Assembly: GCA_024695185.1 (NCBI GenBank)
Contig: JAILIR010000223.1
Coordinates: 1 to 8,780, forward strand
Origin: a bacterium
GTDB taxonomy: Bacteria > Bacillota_I > Bacilli_A > Acholeplasmatales > JAEDCM01
Direction: 5' to 3'
DNA: 8,780 nucleotides
The notes beneath the pieces are model-generated. The model was not told where the DNA came from. It ran no database searches and was given only the letters and a program-made list of their open reading frames with translations. This document shows positions 1-5,982 of the stretch, piece after piece. Each line of letters begins with the position of its first letter. The first letter of the stretch is position 1. The position numbers and the translations under genes are program-made.

Positions 1-14
1 AGATAGTTTTTTAA

Positions 15-43
15 TTGAATATATATAATATATGTAATATAAT
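15..43 (+). promoter_or_regulatory. Sigma-A-type promoter of the first lipoprotein gene
   Basis: A -35 like box TTGAAT (15-20) and a perfect -10 box TATAAT (38-43) are separated by 17 nt. Transcription would start near 50, giving a leader of about 30 nt that contains the AAGGGGG ribosome binding site at 65-71. A second TATAAT at 24-29 has no visible -35 inside the window. The region is so AT-rich that such boxes can arise by chance. Confidence 0.55.
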
Positions 44-79
44 TATATGTGTATTTTATATATTAAGGGGGAATACAAA

Positions 80-1516
80 TTGAAGAAAATAAACAAGTTT
101 TTATTTGTAGGTTTATTTGCTTTAATGTTATTTGGATGTAGTAAAAAGACGACAAAAGATAATAAAACTTCAAGTAATACAACAACAAAAACAAACACAA
201 CTACAGAAAACAAGAATTTATGCACAATTAAATTTGATCTAAATAATGGAGAAGGACATATAGATGATGTTGTTGTTGAAAAAGGTGGTAAAATAGAGAA
301 ACCAACTGAGCCTACTAGAAAGGGTTATACATTTGATGGTTGGTATTGTGAAGGTGAAAAGTGGTCATTTGTCGGTTATTTTGTAACTGAAGATATGACT
401 TTAGTTGCTAACTGGGTTTTAGATAAATATTCTATTACATTAAACAATGAAGTAGAAGGATTAACAATTTCAGGAGTAACTAGTGGTGACAAATATGACC
501 ATAATAGTGAAATCACTTTAACAGCTTCAAATATTCCAAGTGGTAAAATTATAAAGTGGAGTAGAAGTGATGGAGTTGAATTTATTGGAAGCACATATAA
601 ATTTAATCTTCCAAATGAAAACATAACAATTACAACTACTACTGTAATTTGTTATACAAGAGAGGGTAATAAGATTTATTTCGGTACATATCCACAAACT
701 TATGTAACTGATGATACATTAGTTAGTGAGTTAAATACTTTAGCAGGAAACCTTCCTTCATCTGATAATTTGTATAATTGGAATGATTATAATTATTATT
801 TAGCAGAAAACGTTGCTAGTTATATGTTCTATCAAGATATAGATTATGATAATAATGGGACATACGATTATAGAGGAGTATACTTTACTGCATATAGGCC
901 AAAATCACATTTAGCAAATGCCGCTGCTAGTTACCAAAGCACTAATGGTTATTCAACTAATACAGTTTATTGGTTTAATTATGACCCAATTGAATGGAAT
1001 ATTATAACAGAATCAGATGGTAAAGCAACGCTTCTTGCTAATTTGATATTAGATAGCCAACATTTCCAAGTGCCATCCCATAGCGATGCTTATAGAAATA
1101 ATTACGAAAAATCTGAAATAAGACAATGGTTAAATAATGATTTCTATAATACAGCATTTAAATCATATGAAAAATCAATTATTCAATTAACAGCGGTAGA
1201 TAATAGTCTTGAATCTACAAATCAAAGTGAGAATGATTATGTATGTAATGATACAGAAGATTATGTATTCTTATTATCCCATAAGGAAGCTGTAACTTAT
1301 ATGACATCAAACTCAGCTAGACAAGCAAAAGGATCAGATTACGCAAAAGCTCAAGGAGTATATTGTAATAATGGCTATAGTTTTTGGTGGTTACGCTCGC
1401 CTTTTAACGAATATAATTACACTGCTAATTTTGTAGATGAAGATGGTAATGTTCGTGGCGGAGGAGTATATTATTCTCATTATGGTGTTCGTCCAGCTAT
1501 TTGTATTGAACTTTAA
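80..1516 (+). CDS. Surface lipoprotein with Flg_new/InlB B-type repeat and DUF6273 domain
   Basis: Predicted 478-residue lipoprotein of unknown function on the outer face of the membrane. I chose the TTG start at 80: it lies 8 nt after AAGGGGG (65-71) and gives a clean signal peptide (KK at 2-3, hydrophobic 7-18) ending in the lipobox LFGC with Cys20. An in-frame ATG at 47 has no ribosome binding site and sits almost on the -10 box. A Thr/Asn/Lys-rich linker follows to about residue 46. Residues 48-112 match the Listeria-Bacteroides repeat (Flg_new) pattern: GYTFDGWY, then a closing LVANW. Residues 117-188 look like a second beta-rich module. Residues 196-478 resemble DUF6273, with KIYFGTYPQ near the start, EIRQWLNNDFY, WWLRSP (436-441) and YGVRPA (468-473). 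These families are common in surface proteins of gut Bacillota; binding partner unknown. The gene is monocistronic and ends at a shared terminator. Confidence 0.85.
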   Translation: MKKINKFLFVGLFALMLFGCSKKTTKDNKTSSNTTTKTNTTTENKNLCTIKFDLNNGEGHIDDVVVEKGGKIEKPTEPTRKGYTFDGWYCEGEKWSFVGYFVTEDMTLVANWVLDKYSITLNNEVEGLTISGVTSGDKYDHNSEITLTASNIPSGKIIKWSRSDGVEFIGSTYKFNLPNENITITTTTVICYTREGNKIYFGTYPQTYVTDDTLVSELNTLAGNLPSSDNLYNWNDYNYYLAENVASYMFYQDIDYDNNGTYDYRGVYFTAYRPKSHLANAAASYQSTNGYSTNTVYWFNYDPIEWNIITESDGKATLLANLILDSQHFQVPSHSDAYRNNYEKSEIRQWLNNDFYNTAFKSYEKSIIQLTAVDNSLESTNQSENDYVCNDTEDYVFLLSHKEAVTYMTSNSARQAKGSDYAKAQGVYCNNGYSFWWLRSPFNEYNYTANFVDEDGNVRGGGVYYSHYGVRPAICIEL

Positions 1517-1528
1517 TAAAAAACATAT

Positions 1529-1562
1529 AAAAAGAATCGCTTAATTATGCGATTCTTTTTTT
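1529..1562. terminator. Bidirectional intrinsic terminator between convergent genes
   Basis: A perfect inverted repeat pairs 1529-1540 with 1549-1560 (core AAGAATCGC / GCGATTCTT) around an 8-nt loop. It is followed by T's to 1562 on the plus strand, and by a matching run of T's on the minus strand made by A's at 1529-1533. It can therefore end both the plus-strand lipoprotein gene and the minus-strand fusion gene. The minus-strand stop codon (1541-1543) is in the loop, and that gene's last codons form one arm. Confidence 0.85.
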
Positions 1563-2272
1563 ATTACTATTAAAGCTTCTTTATTCTTATATTTCTCTTT
1601 TACAGTGTAATTTAAATCTTTAATTTCATCTATTATTTTATTAAATTCATCCATTCCACCATCATGTGCTCTATATGAACAAATAATCATTATTCCATCA
1701 TCATTTAATAAATCATAACATTTTCTAATAGCTTTTTCAGGTGTATAATCTTGTGTTTTAACTTTCCTGTTAGAACCAGGTAAGAAGCCTAGATTGAATA
1801 TTATTAAATCAGCTTTTAGATTATAATTTGGTATATTATTAAAATCATCATTATAAAGCTTAACATTATTTATATAATATAGTTTAGATTCAGTACGCTT
1901 TATGGCAAGCTTTTGAATATCAAACGAATGAACCTCTCTATAAAATTTAGATAAATAAATAGTATCATGACCATTACCACATGTAGCATCTATAGCTAAT
2001 TCTTTATTTTTATGATCTCTAATTATTTTTCTAGCATCCTTTACTATCTTAGAATATTTAATAGGTACTGGATCATATTTAGGTTTAAATAATCTATTAC
2101 ATTTAAGTAGACGCTTTGTAGTTAAAAACGAGGCATAGAAAAAGTTGTACCTAGAATATGCTTGTCTTGCATATTCGCTACATGTAGGTCTATGACGACA
2201 TCTATAATGTATTTCATCAGGTACATTTTTTTGGTAATCTTCAATTCCTTTTACAATCCATTTGTTTTTCAT
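1541..2272 (-). CDS. yidD-mnmM: Fusion: YidD membrane-insertion factor domain + MnmM/YtqB-type SAM methyltransferase
   Basis: A 243-residue protein that joins two normally separate proteins. Residues about 10-70 match YidD (membrane protein insertion efficiency factor): YQ at 13-14, CRHRPTCSEYA at 25-35, KRLLKC at 53-58 and YDPVP at 66-70. Residues about 72-240 match the YtqB/MnmM (PF06962) family: SAM motif I DATCGNGHDT (95-104), an FNLGFLPG motif, and a terminal EALIVIKK strand. B. subtilis MnmM methylates nm5(s2)U34 of tRNA to mnm5(s2)U34, so the C-terminal half is probably a wobble-uridine methyltransferase. The usual hydrophobic N-terminal helix of YidD is replaced by a polar one, so membrane attachment is uncertain. 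The ATG at 2272 is 7 nt downstream of a GAGGT ribosome binding site (2280-2284, complement). The reading frame is continuous, with no sign of frameshift. It is divergent from the superoxide reductase gene. Domain calls are firm; the functional consequence of the fusion is unknown. Confidence 0.85.
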   Translation of the reverse strand: MKNKWIVKGIEDYQKNVPDEIHYRCRHRPTCSEYARQAYSRYNFFYASFLTTKRLLKCNRLFKPKYDPVPIKYSKIVKDARKIIRDHKNKELAIDATCGNGHDTIYLSKFYREVHSFDIQKLAIKRTESKLYYINNVKLYNDDFNNIPNYNLKADLIIFNLGFLPGSNRKVKTQDYTPEKAIRKCYDLLNDDGIMIICSYRAHDGGMDEFNKIIDEIKDLNYTVKEKYKNKEALIVIKKESHN

Positions 2273-2290
2273 AATTCATACCTCAAAGTT

Positions 2291-2296
2291 ATTATA
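2291..2296 (-). promoter_or_regulatory. -10 box of the yidD-mnmM fusion gene
   Basis: On the minus strand a perfect TATAAT lies 6 nt upstream of the GAGGT ribosome binding site, so the transcript would begin at or near the Shine-Dalgarno (about 2284). No convincing -35 is seen. The position 17 nt upstream falls in the AATTGCAT element that also supplies the -35 of the divergent gene. Confidence 0.4.
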
Positions 2297-2314
2297 TCAT
2301 TTTTTTCAAAACAA

Positions 2315-2343
2315 TTGCATAAATCATTATTTAATAATATAAT
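2315..2343 (+). promoter_or_regulatory. Promoter of the superoxide reductase operon with overlapping dyad
   Basis: A weak -35 TTGCAT (2315-2320) and a perfect -10 TATAAT (2338-2343) are 17 nt apart. A perfect 13-nt dyad, ATTATTTAATAAT, covers 2326-2338 in the spacer and touches the -10. Its shape recalls the PerR box of Bacillota (TTATAATnATTATAA), which would suit an oxidative-stress operon, but AT-rich DNA makes chance dyads likely. Transcription would start near 2350, leaving a leader of about 60 nt. Confidence 0.4.
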
Positions 2344-2362
2344 TAATATAAGAAATATTAAT

Positions 2363-2391
2363 AAGGCAAGACTATGTGCCTTGGCTTTTTT
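2363..2391 (+). promoter_or_regulatory. Terminator-like leader hairpin before the superoxide reductase gene
   Basis: AAGGCA (2363-2368) pairs perfectly with TGCCTT (2377-2382) over an 8-nt loop. After GGC comes a run of six T (2386-2391), and the AGGAGG ribosome binding site starts 9 nt later at 2400. It looks like a short intrinsic terminator or attenuator inside the leader, but the stem is only 6 bp and the GGC interrupts the junction with the T run. No aptamer or leader peptide is evident. It could simply be a 5' stabilising hairpin. Confidence 0.45.
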
Positions 2392-2412
2392 AATAGGATA
2401 GGAGGAATATTT

Positions 2413-2787
2413 ATGGAATTAGAATTTTTTAAATGTAATCATTGTGGGCAAATTATTAAGAAGGTAGTAGATACTAATGTACCTGTAGTATGTTGCGGAA
2501 GTAAGATGGAAAAAATAACTCCAAATACAACTGATGCTGCTAAAGAAAAACATGTACCTATGATTGATATTGAAGATAATATCGTTAAAGTATGTGTAGG
2601 AAGTGTAGAACATCCTATGACTGAAGCTCATTTAATCGAATGGATTATTTTACTTACTGATAAAGGTAGTTACAAATACAACTTCAAAGCAAATGATAAG
2701 CCTGAATGTATATTCATTTTAAGAAAAGATGAAAAAGTTATTCATGCATATGCATACTGTAACTTACATGGACTTTGGATGGCATAA
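2413..2787 (+). CDS. dfx: Desulfoferrodoxin (two-iron superoxide reductase)
   Basis: A 124-residue cytoplasmic superoxide reductase that reduces superoxide to hydrogen peroxide without producing O2. The N-terminal desulforedoxin domain has its four Fe-binding cysteines at C8, C11, C27 and C28. The catalytic domain keeps the full set of iron ligands, H47, H67, H73, C116 and H119 (CNLHGLW near the C-terminus), plus the E45-K46 pair that corresponds to the conserved Glu-Lys involved in catalysis in characterised enzymes. The length is typical for the family. The ATG at 2413 is 7 nt after AGGAGG (2400-2405). An in-frame ATG at 2374 lies in the leader hairpin and has no ribosome binding site, so it is not used here. 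The gene is followed after one base by the flavodiiron gene, so the two are almost certainly cotranscribed and translationally coupled. The rubredoxin module of that partner may serve as electron donor (inference). Confidence 0.95.
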   Translation: MELEFFKCNHCGQIIKKVVDTNVPVVCCGSKMEKITPNTTDAAKEKHVPMIDIEDNIVKVCVGSVEHPMTEAHLIEWIILLTDKGSYKYNFKANDKPECIFILRKDEKVIHAYAYCNLHGLWMA

Positions 2788-2788
2788 T

Positions 2789-4585
2789 ATGAAAGAAATA
2801 AGAAATAATATTTTTTATGTAGGTGTAAATGACCATTTAATTGATTTATTTGAAGGACAATATGTTGTTGAAAATGGTATGGCTTATAATTCATATGTCA
2901 TTATGGATAAGAAAATAGCCATAATGGATACTGTAGATAAGAATTTTACTCATGAATGGTTAGATAATATCGCGTCCGTATTAAATGGAAAGAAACCTGA
3001 CTATTTAATCGTTCAACATATGGAACCAGATCATAGTGCCAATATTAAACATTTTTTAGATGCTTATCCTAAAGCAACAGTAGTAGGAAACGATAAAACA
3101 TTTAACATGATGCAAAACTTCTTTGGTGATAAAATAGCACCAAATAGATTAGTTGTTAAAAATAATGATACTTTAAATCTTGGAACTCATGAATTAACAT
3201 TTGTTTTTGCTCCAATGGTACACTGGCCAGAAGTAATGGTAACATATGATAGCTATGCTAAAACATTATTCTCTGCTGATGGCTTTGGTAAGTTTGGAGC
3301 ACTTGATGTTGATGAAGAATGGGATTGTGAAGCACGTAGATATTACTTTGGTATAGTAGGTAAATATGGAGCACAAGTACAAAATCTACTTAAAGTTGCA
3401 AAAACGCTAGATATAGAGGTTATTTGCCCTTTACATGGTCCAATATTAGATAAAGATTTGGCTCACTATATTAATCAATATGATACTTGGAGTAGCTATG
3501 GAATAGAAACTGATGGTGTATTTATTGCCTATACTTCAGTATATGGAAATACTAAACAAGCTGCATTAGAATTAGCTGAAAAATTAAAAGAAAAGGGATG
3601 CCCTAAAGTGGCTATATCAGACTTAGCAAGAAGTGATATGGCTGAAAATGTTGAAGATGCATTTAGATATGGAAAGATAGTTTTAGCTACTACAACATAT
3701 AATGCAGAAATATTCCCTTTTATGAATGAATTTATTAATCATTTAGTTGAAAGAAATTATCAAAATAGAACTATAGGTATCATTGAAAATGGAAGTTGGG
3801 CACCTATGGCTAAAAAGGTAATTCTAGCAAAACTAGAAAAGTGTAAAAATATTACTTATCTAGAAAACAATCTAACAATCAAATCAGCCTTAACTAAAGA
3901 AAATAGAGAAACTCTAGATTTAATGGCAAATGAATTATGTAAAGATTATATTGCGAAAAATGATAATCTAGCTAATAAGCATGATTTAACTGCCTTATTC
4001 AAAATAGGATATGGTTTATATGTTATTACATCTAATGATGGTAAGAAAGATAATGGCTTTATTTGTAATACCGTAACTCAAGTAACAAATAATCCTAATA
4101 GAGTTGCCGTAACTATTAATAAAGATAATTATTCACACCATATCATTAAACAAACAGGATTAATGAATGTTAATGTCTTAAGTGTAGAAGCACCATTTAG
4201 TGTTTTTGAAAAGTTTGGTTTTGTTAGTGGTAGAACTAAAGATAAATTTGAAGGTGAAGAATTATCTAAATCTGATAATGGTTTAGTATATTTAGATAAG
4301 TATATTAACTCATTCATGTCTTTAAAGGTAGAACAATACTTGGATTTAGGAACTCATGGAATGTTTATATGTTCTATAACTGAATCAAGAGTTATAACTG
4401 ATAAAGAAACTATGACTTATTCATATTATCAAGATAAAGTTAAGCCAAAACCTCAAACTGAAGGTAAAAAAGGTTATGTATGTACAGTATGTGGATACAT
4501 TTATGATGAAACTGATGAACTACCTGAAGATTTTGTTTGTCCATTATGTAAACATGGCGCAAGTGATTTTGAAAAAATTAAATAA
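2789..4585 (+). CDS. Flavodiiron protein with fused flavin reductase and rubredoxin domains
   Basis: A 598-residue multidomain flavodiiron protein, expected to reduce O2 to water (or NO to N2O) in the cytoplasm. Order: beta-lactamase-like diiron domain (about 1-240) with all ligands visible (H77, E79, D81, H82, H145, D164, H216); flavodoxin domain (about 243-385) with the FMN phosphate loop TSVYGNT (249-255); flavin-reductase-like domain (about 400-550, beginning FKIGYGLYVITS); and a C-terminal rubredoxin with C565xxC568 and C584xxC587. Only 15 residues separate the two CxxC pairs, against about 29 in classical rubredoxins, so it is the short-spaced type. The fusion could carry electrons from NAD(P)H through flavin and rubredoxin to the diiron core in one chain. 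I chose ATG 2789, one base after the desulfoferrodoxin stop. A frame-compatible ATG at 2729 would overlap that gene by about 60 nt. The ribosome binding site (GGATGG, 2777-2782) is weak, which suggests translational coupling. Confidence 0.93.
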   Translation: MKEIRNNIFYVGVNDHLIDLFEGQYVVENGMAYNSYVIMDKKIAIMDTVDKNFTHEWLDNIASVLNGKKPDYLIVQHMEPDHSANIKHFLDAYPKATVVGNDKTFNMMQNFFGDKIAPNRLVVKNNDTLNLGTHELTFVFAPMVHWPEVMVTYDSYAKTLFSADGFGKFGALDVDEEWDCEARRYYFGIVGKYGAQVQNLLKVAKTLDIEVICPLHGPILDKDLAHYINQYDTWSSYGIETDGVFIAYTSVYGNTKQAALELAEKLKEKGCPKVAISDLARSDMAENVEDAFRYGKIVLATTTYNAEIFPFMNEFINHLVERNYQNRTIGIIENGSWAPMAKKVILAKLEKCKNITYLENNLTIKSALTKENRETLDLMANELCKDYIAKNDNLANKHDLTALFKIGYGLYVITSNDGKKDNGFICNTVTQVTNNPNRVAVTINKDNYSHHIIKQTGLMNVNVLSVEAPFSVFEKFGFVSGRTKDKFEGEELSKSDNGLVYLDKYINSFMSLKVEQYLDLGTHGMFICSITESRVITDKETMTYSYYQDKVKPKPQTEGKKGYVCTVCGYIYDETDELPEDFVCPLCKHGASDFEKIK

Positions 4586-4592
4586 TTAAAGG

Positions 4593-4619
4593 GACTAGAT
4601 ATTTATCTAGTCTTTTTTT
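4593..4619 (+). terminator. Intrinsic terminator of the superoxide reductase/flavodiiron operon
   Basis: GACTAGAT (4593-4600) pairs perfectly with ATCTAGTC (4605-4612) around an ATTT loop, followed by seven T (4613-4619). It begins 8 nt after the flavodiiron stop codon. Confidence 0.9.
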
Positions 4620-4620
4620 A

Positions 4621-4629
4621 TGTTATAAT
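4621..4629 (+). promoter_or_regulatory. Extended -10 promoter of the PNPOx-like gene
   Basis: TGTTATAAT is an extended -10 (TGn-TATAAT) starting 2 nt after the preceding terminator. There is no recognisable -35, as that position falls in the terminator stem. The ribosome binding site starts 8 nt downstream at 4637, so the transcript would start at the Shine-Dalgarno. Confidence 0.5.
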
Positions 4630-4648
4630 CGTAATAGAGGTGATCAAT

Positions 4649-5041
4649 ATGAAAGAAACATTAGAATTTTTAGAAAGTGCTGGAGTATATTATTTAGCTA
4701 CATGTAAAGGTAATACTCCATATGTTAGACCTTTTGGAACAATTAATTTATATAATAATAAGCTATATATTCAAACAGGTAAAGTAAAGAATTGTTATAA
4801 AGAAATGATAGATAATCCAAATGTAGAATTAAGTGCATTTAAAGATGGTAAGTGGATTAGAATTAGTGCTAAAGTAGTATCTGATGACTCTTTTGAAGCT
4901 AAGAAGAGTATGCTAGATAAGTATCCTAATTTAAGAGCTATGTATAATGAGAATGATGGTAATACTATCGTTTTATATTTAACTGATGTAACATCAACTA
5001 TTTATTCATTTACAGAAGCTCCTGTTACATTTAAGTTTTAA
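4649..5041 (+). CDS. Pyridoxamine 5'-phosphate oxidase-like FMN-binding split-barrel protein
   Basis: A 130-residue protein resembling the small PNPOx-like split-barrel proteins common in anaerobic Bacillota. Visible family features are an N-terminal helix (MKETLEFLESAG), the strand YYLATCKGNTPYVRPFG (about 14-30), LYIQTGKVKNCYKEM, the NPNVELSAF strand and a C-terminal FTEAPVTFKF. Members generally bind FMN (some F420 or heme) as dimers; the substrate cannot be told from sequence, and true PNP oxidase activity is unlikely for such a short form. The ATG at 4649 follows GAGGTG (4637-4642) with 6-nt spacing. An in-frame GTG at 4640 lies inside that ribosome binding site and is rejected. It has its own promoter downstream of the flavodiiron terminator. 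A redox role alongside the oxygen-defence operon is possible but only inferred from position. Confidence 0.8.
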   Translation: MKETLEFLESAGVYYLATCKGNTPYVRPFGTINLYNNKLYIQTGKVKNCYKEMIDNPNVELSAFKDGKWIRISAKVVSDDSFEAKKSMLDKYPNLRAMYNENDGNTIVLYLTDVTSTIYSFTEAPVTFKF

Positions 5042-5044
5042 TTA

Positions 5045-5073
5045 TTTACAAACAATTCTTAATATTATATAAT
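5045..5073 (+). promoter_or_regulatory. Promoter of the ytxK-ackA operon
   Basis: TTTACA (5045-5050, five of six matches to TTGACA) and a perfect TATAAT (5068-5073) are spaced exactly 17 nt apart. This is the best promoter in the window. The expected start near 5080 falls in the AAAGGTGAT ribosome binding site, giving a leader of only about 10 nt. Confidence 0.7.
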
Positions 5074-5089
5074 ATTAAAGGTGATTTTA

Positions 5090-5980
5090 GTGGTAGACGA
5101 AAAAAAAGTTGAGGAAATATTTGATATATTTCAAGAATGCGCAGTATTCTTATATGACAATTTAAAACTAAATTATTATGAAAGTATTAAGCTTATCGCA
5201 AACTCTATTCTTGATAAAGGAAGTATAGATATTGATAAAGATTTAATGCTTAAATTCAAAAGAAGAATTAATAAATTTAGAGAAGATTATAATGTTGAAG
5301 AACTAAGAAAAGGGTTTACTTATGTCTTTTTAAATTGTTTTAGAGAAATGAACTGGGCTAATAATATCACACCAGATACTATCACTTATTTTATAAATTA
5401 CTTAGTAGATAAATTATATCCTAAAAAGAAAATATCTATCCTAGATCCTTGTATAGGCTGTGGTAATTTATTGTTTGGCGTATCAAATAATAGAACAGTA
5501 TCAGCCCTTTATGGTATAGATAATGATGATTCTATGATAGAACTATCAAAAATAATGGGTAACTTTATTGAACCTATTAGCCTATTCTATCAAGATACAT
5601 TAACTGTTGATTTAGAAAATATTGATTTAATAGTAAGTGATTTACCAAATGATACAAAATTTACTTATGATTTCATTGCCCATCATATCCAAACTATAAA
5701 AGAAGATGGATATATGTTACTTATTATGAATAATGATTTCTTTAATAATGTAGATGTTGAGAAGAAAGCTTTATTTGAAAAATATGGAACAATGCAAGGA
5801 ATTATAGAATTACCTGATAGCTTCTTTAAAAATAGTAAAAAAAGTATTGTGATTATTAAAAGAAGCCTTACTAAAGTTAAAAACTTCTTGATTGCGAAAA
5901 TGCCAGATGTAAATGATACAAACGCAATGCAAGAGTTCTTAAATAAAATAGAATATTGGTTTATTAATGGAGGAAATTAG
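5090..5980 (+). CDS. ytxK: YtxK-like class I SAM methyltransferase (N6-adenine methylase fold)
   Basis: A 296-residue protein of the YtxK family, related to N6-adenine DNA methylases. Residues 1-110 form a helical N-terminal region. SAM motif I is LDPCIGCGN (about 118-126). The motif IV position reads VSDLPND (182-188) instead of the NPPY/DPPY of active adenine methylases, as in B. subtilis YtxK, which as I recall reads SDLP. The later GYMLLIMNNDFF and GIIELPDSFFKNSKKSIVIIKR segments also follow the family. In Bacillus ytxK likewise precedes ackA, which supports the assignment. The substrate is unknown, and loss of NPPY argues against ordinary DNA adenine methylation. I prefer the GTG at 5090, 6 nt after AGGTG (5079-5083); an in-frame GTG at 5081 lies within the ribosome binding site. 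The gene ends 2 nt before ackA and carries that gene's ribosome binding site. Confidence 0.82.
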   Translation: MVDEKKVEEIFDIFQECAVFLYDNLKLNYYESIKLIANSILDKGSIDIDKDLMLKFKRRINKFREDYNVEELRKGFTYVFLNCFREMNWANNITPDTITYFINYLVDKLYPKKKISILDPCIGCGNLLFGVSNNRTVSALYGIDNDDSMIELSKIMGNFIEPISLFYQDTLTVDLENIDLIVSDLPNDTKFTYDFIAHHIQTIKEDGYMLLIMNNDFFNNVDVEKKALFEKYGTMQGIIELPDSFFKNSKKSIVIIKRSLTKVKNFLIAKMPDVNDTNAMQEFLNKIEYWFINGGN

Positions 5981-5982
5981 AA

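Noticed and set aside
43..225. Minus-strand open frame of 60 codons with a hydrophobic, Val/Phe-rich product
   Set aside because: It is antisense to the signal peptide and Thr/Asn linker of the first lipoprotein. It has no ribosome binding site, and its hydrophobicity comes from reading AAC/ACA-rich codons backwards.
376..624. Minus-strand open frame of 82 codons inside the first lipoprotein gene
   Set aside because: It has no recognisable domain, and the opposite strand encodes a clear repeat domain.
80..1516. Thr/Asn-rich repeats in the lipoprotein linker as a possible CRISPR or microsatellite
   Set aside because: The repeated ACA/AAC codons are irregular and fit an ordinary lipoprotein tether. 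There are no evenly spaced direct repeats.
2162..2401. Plus-strand open frame of 79 codons across the divergent promoter region
   Set aside because: It is antisense to the conserved YidD motifs and then runs through promoters and a hairpin. The product has no family resemblance.
2374..2412. In-frame upstream ATG that would extend the superoxide reductase by 13 residues
   Set aside because: It lies in the loop and arm of the leader hairpin, lacks a ribosome binding site, and the ATG at 2413 has AGGAGG at ideal spacing and gives the normal family N-terminus.
2419..2631. Minus-strand open frame of 70 codons within the superoxide reductase gene
   Set aside because: It is antisense to fully conserved metal-ligand motifs, with no ribosome binding site or domain.
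4129..4317. Minus-strand open frame of 62 codons within the flavodiiron gene
   Set aside because: It is antisense to the flavin reductase domain and has no independent support.
5090..5980. Possible restriction-modification or defence system based on the methylase-like gene
   Set aside because: No specificity subunit or endonuclease is nearby, NPPY is missing, and the ytxK-ackA linkage indicates a housekeeping family.
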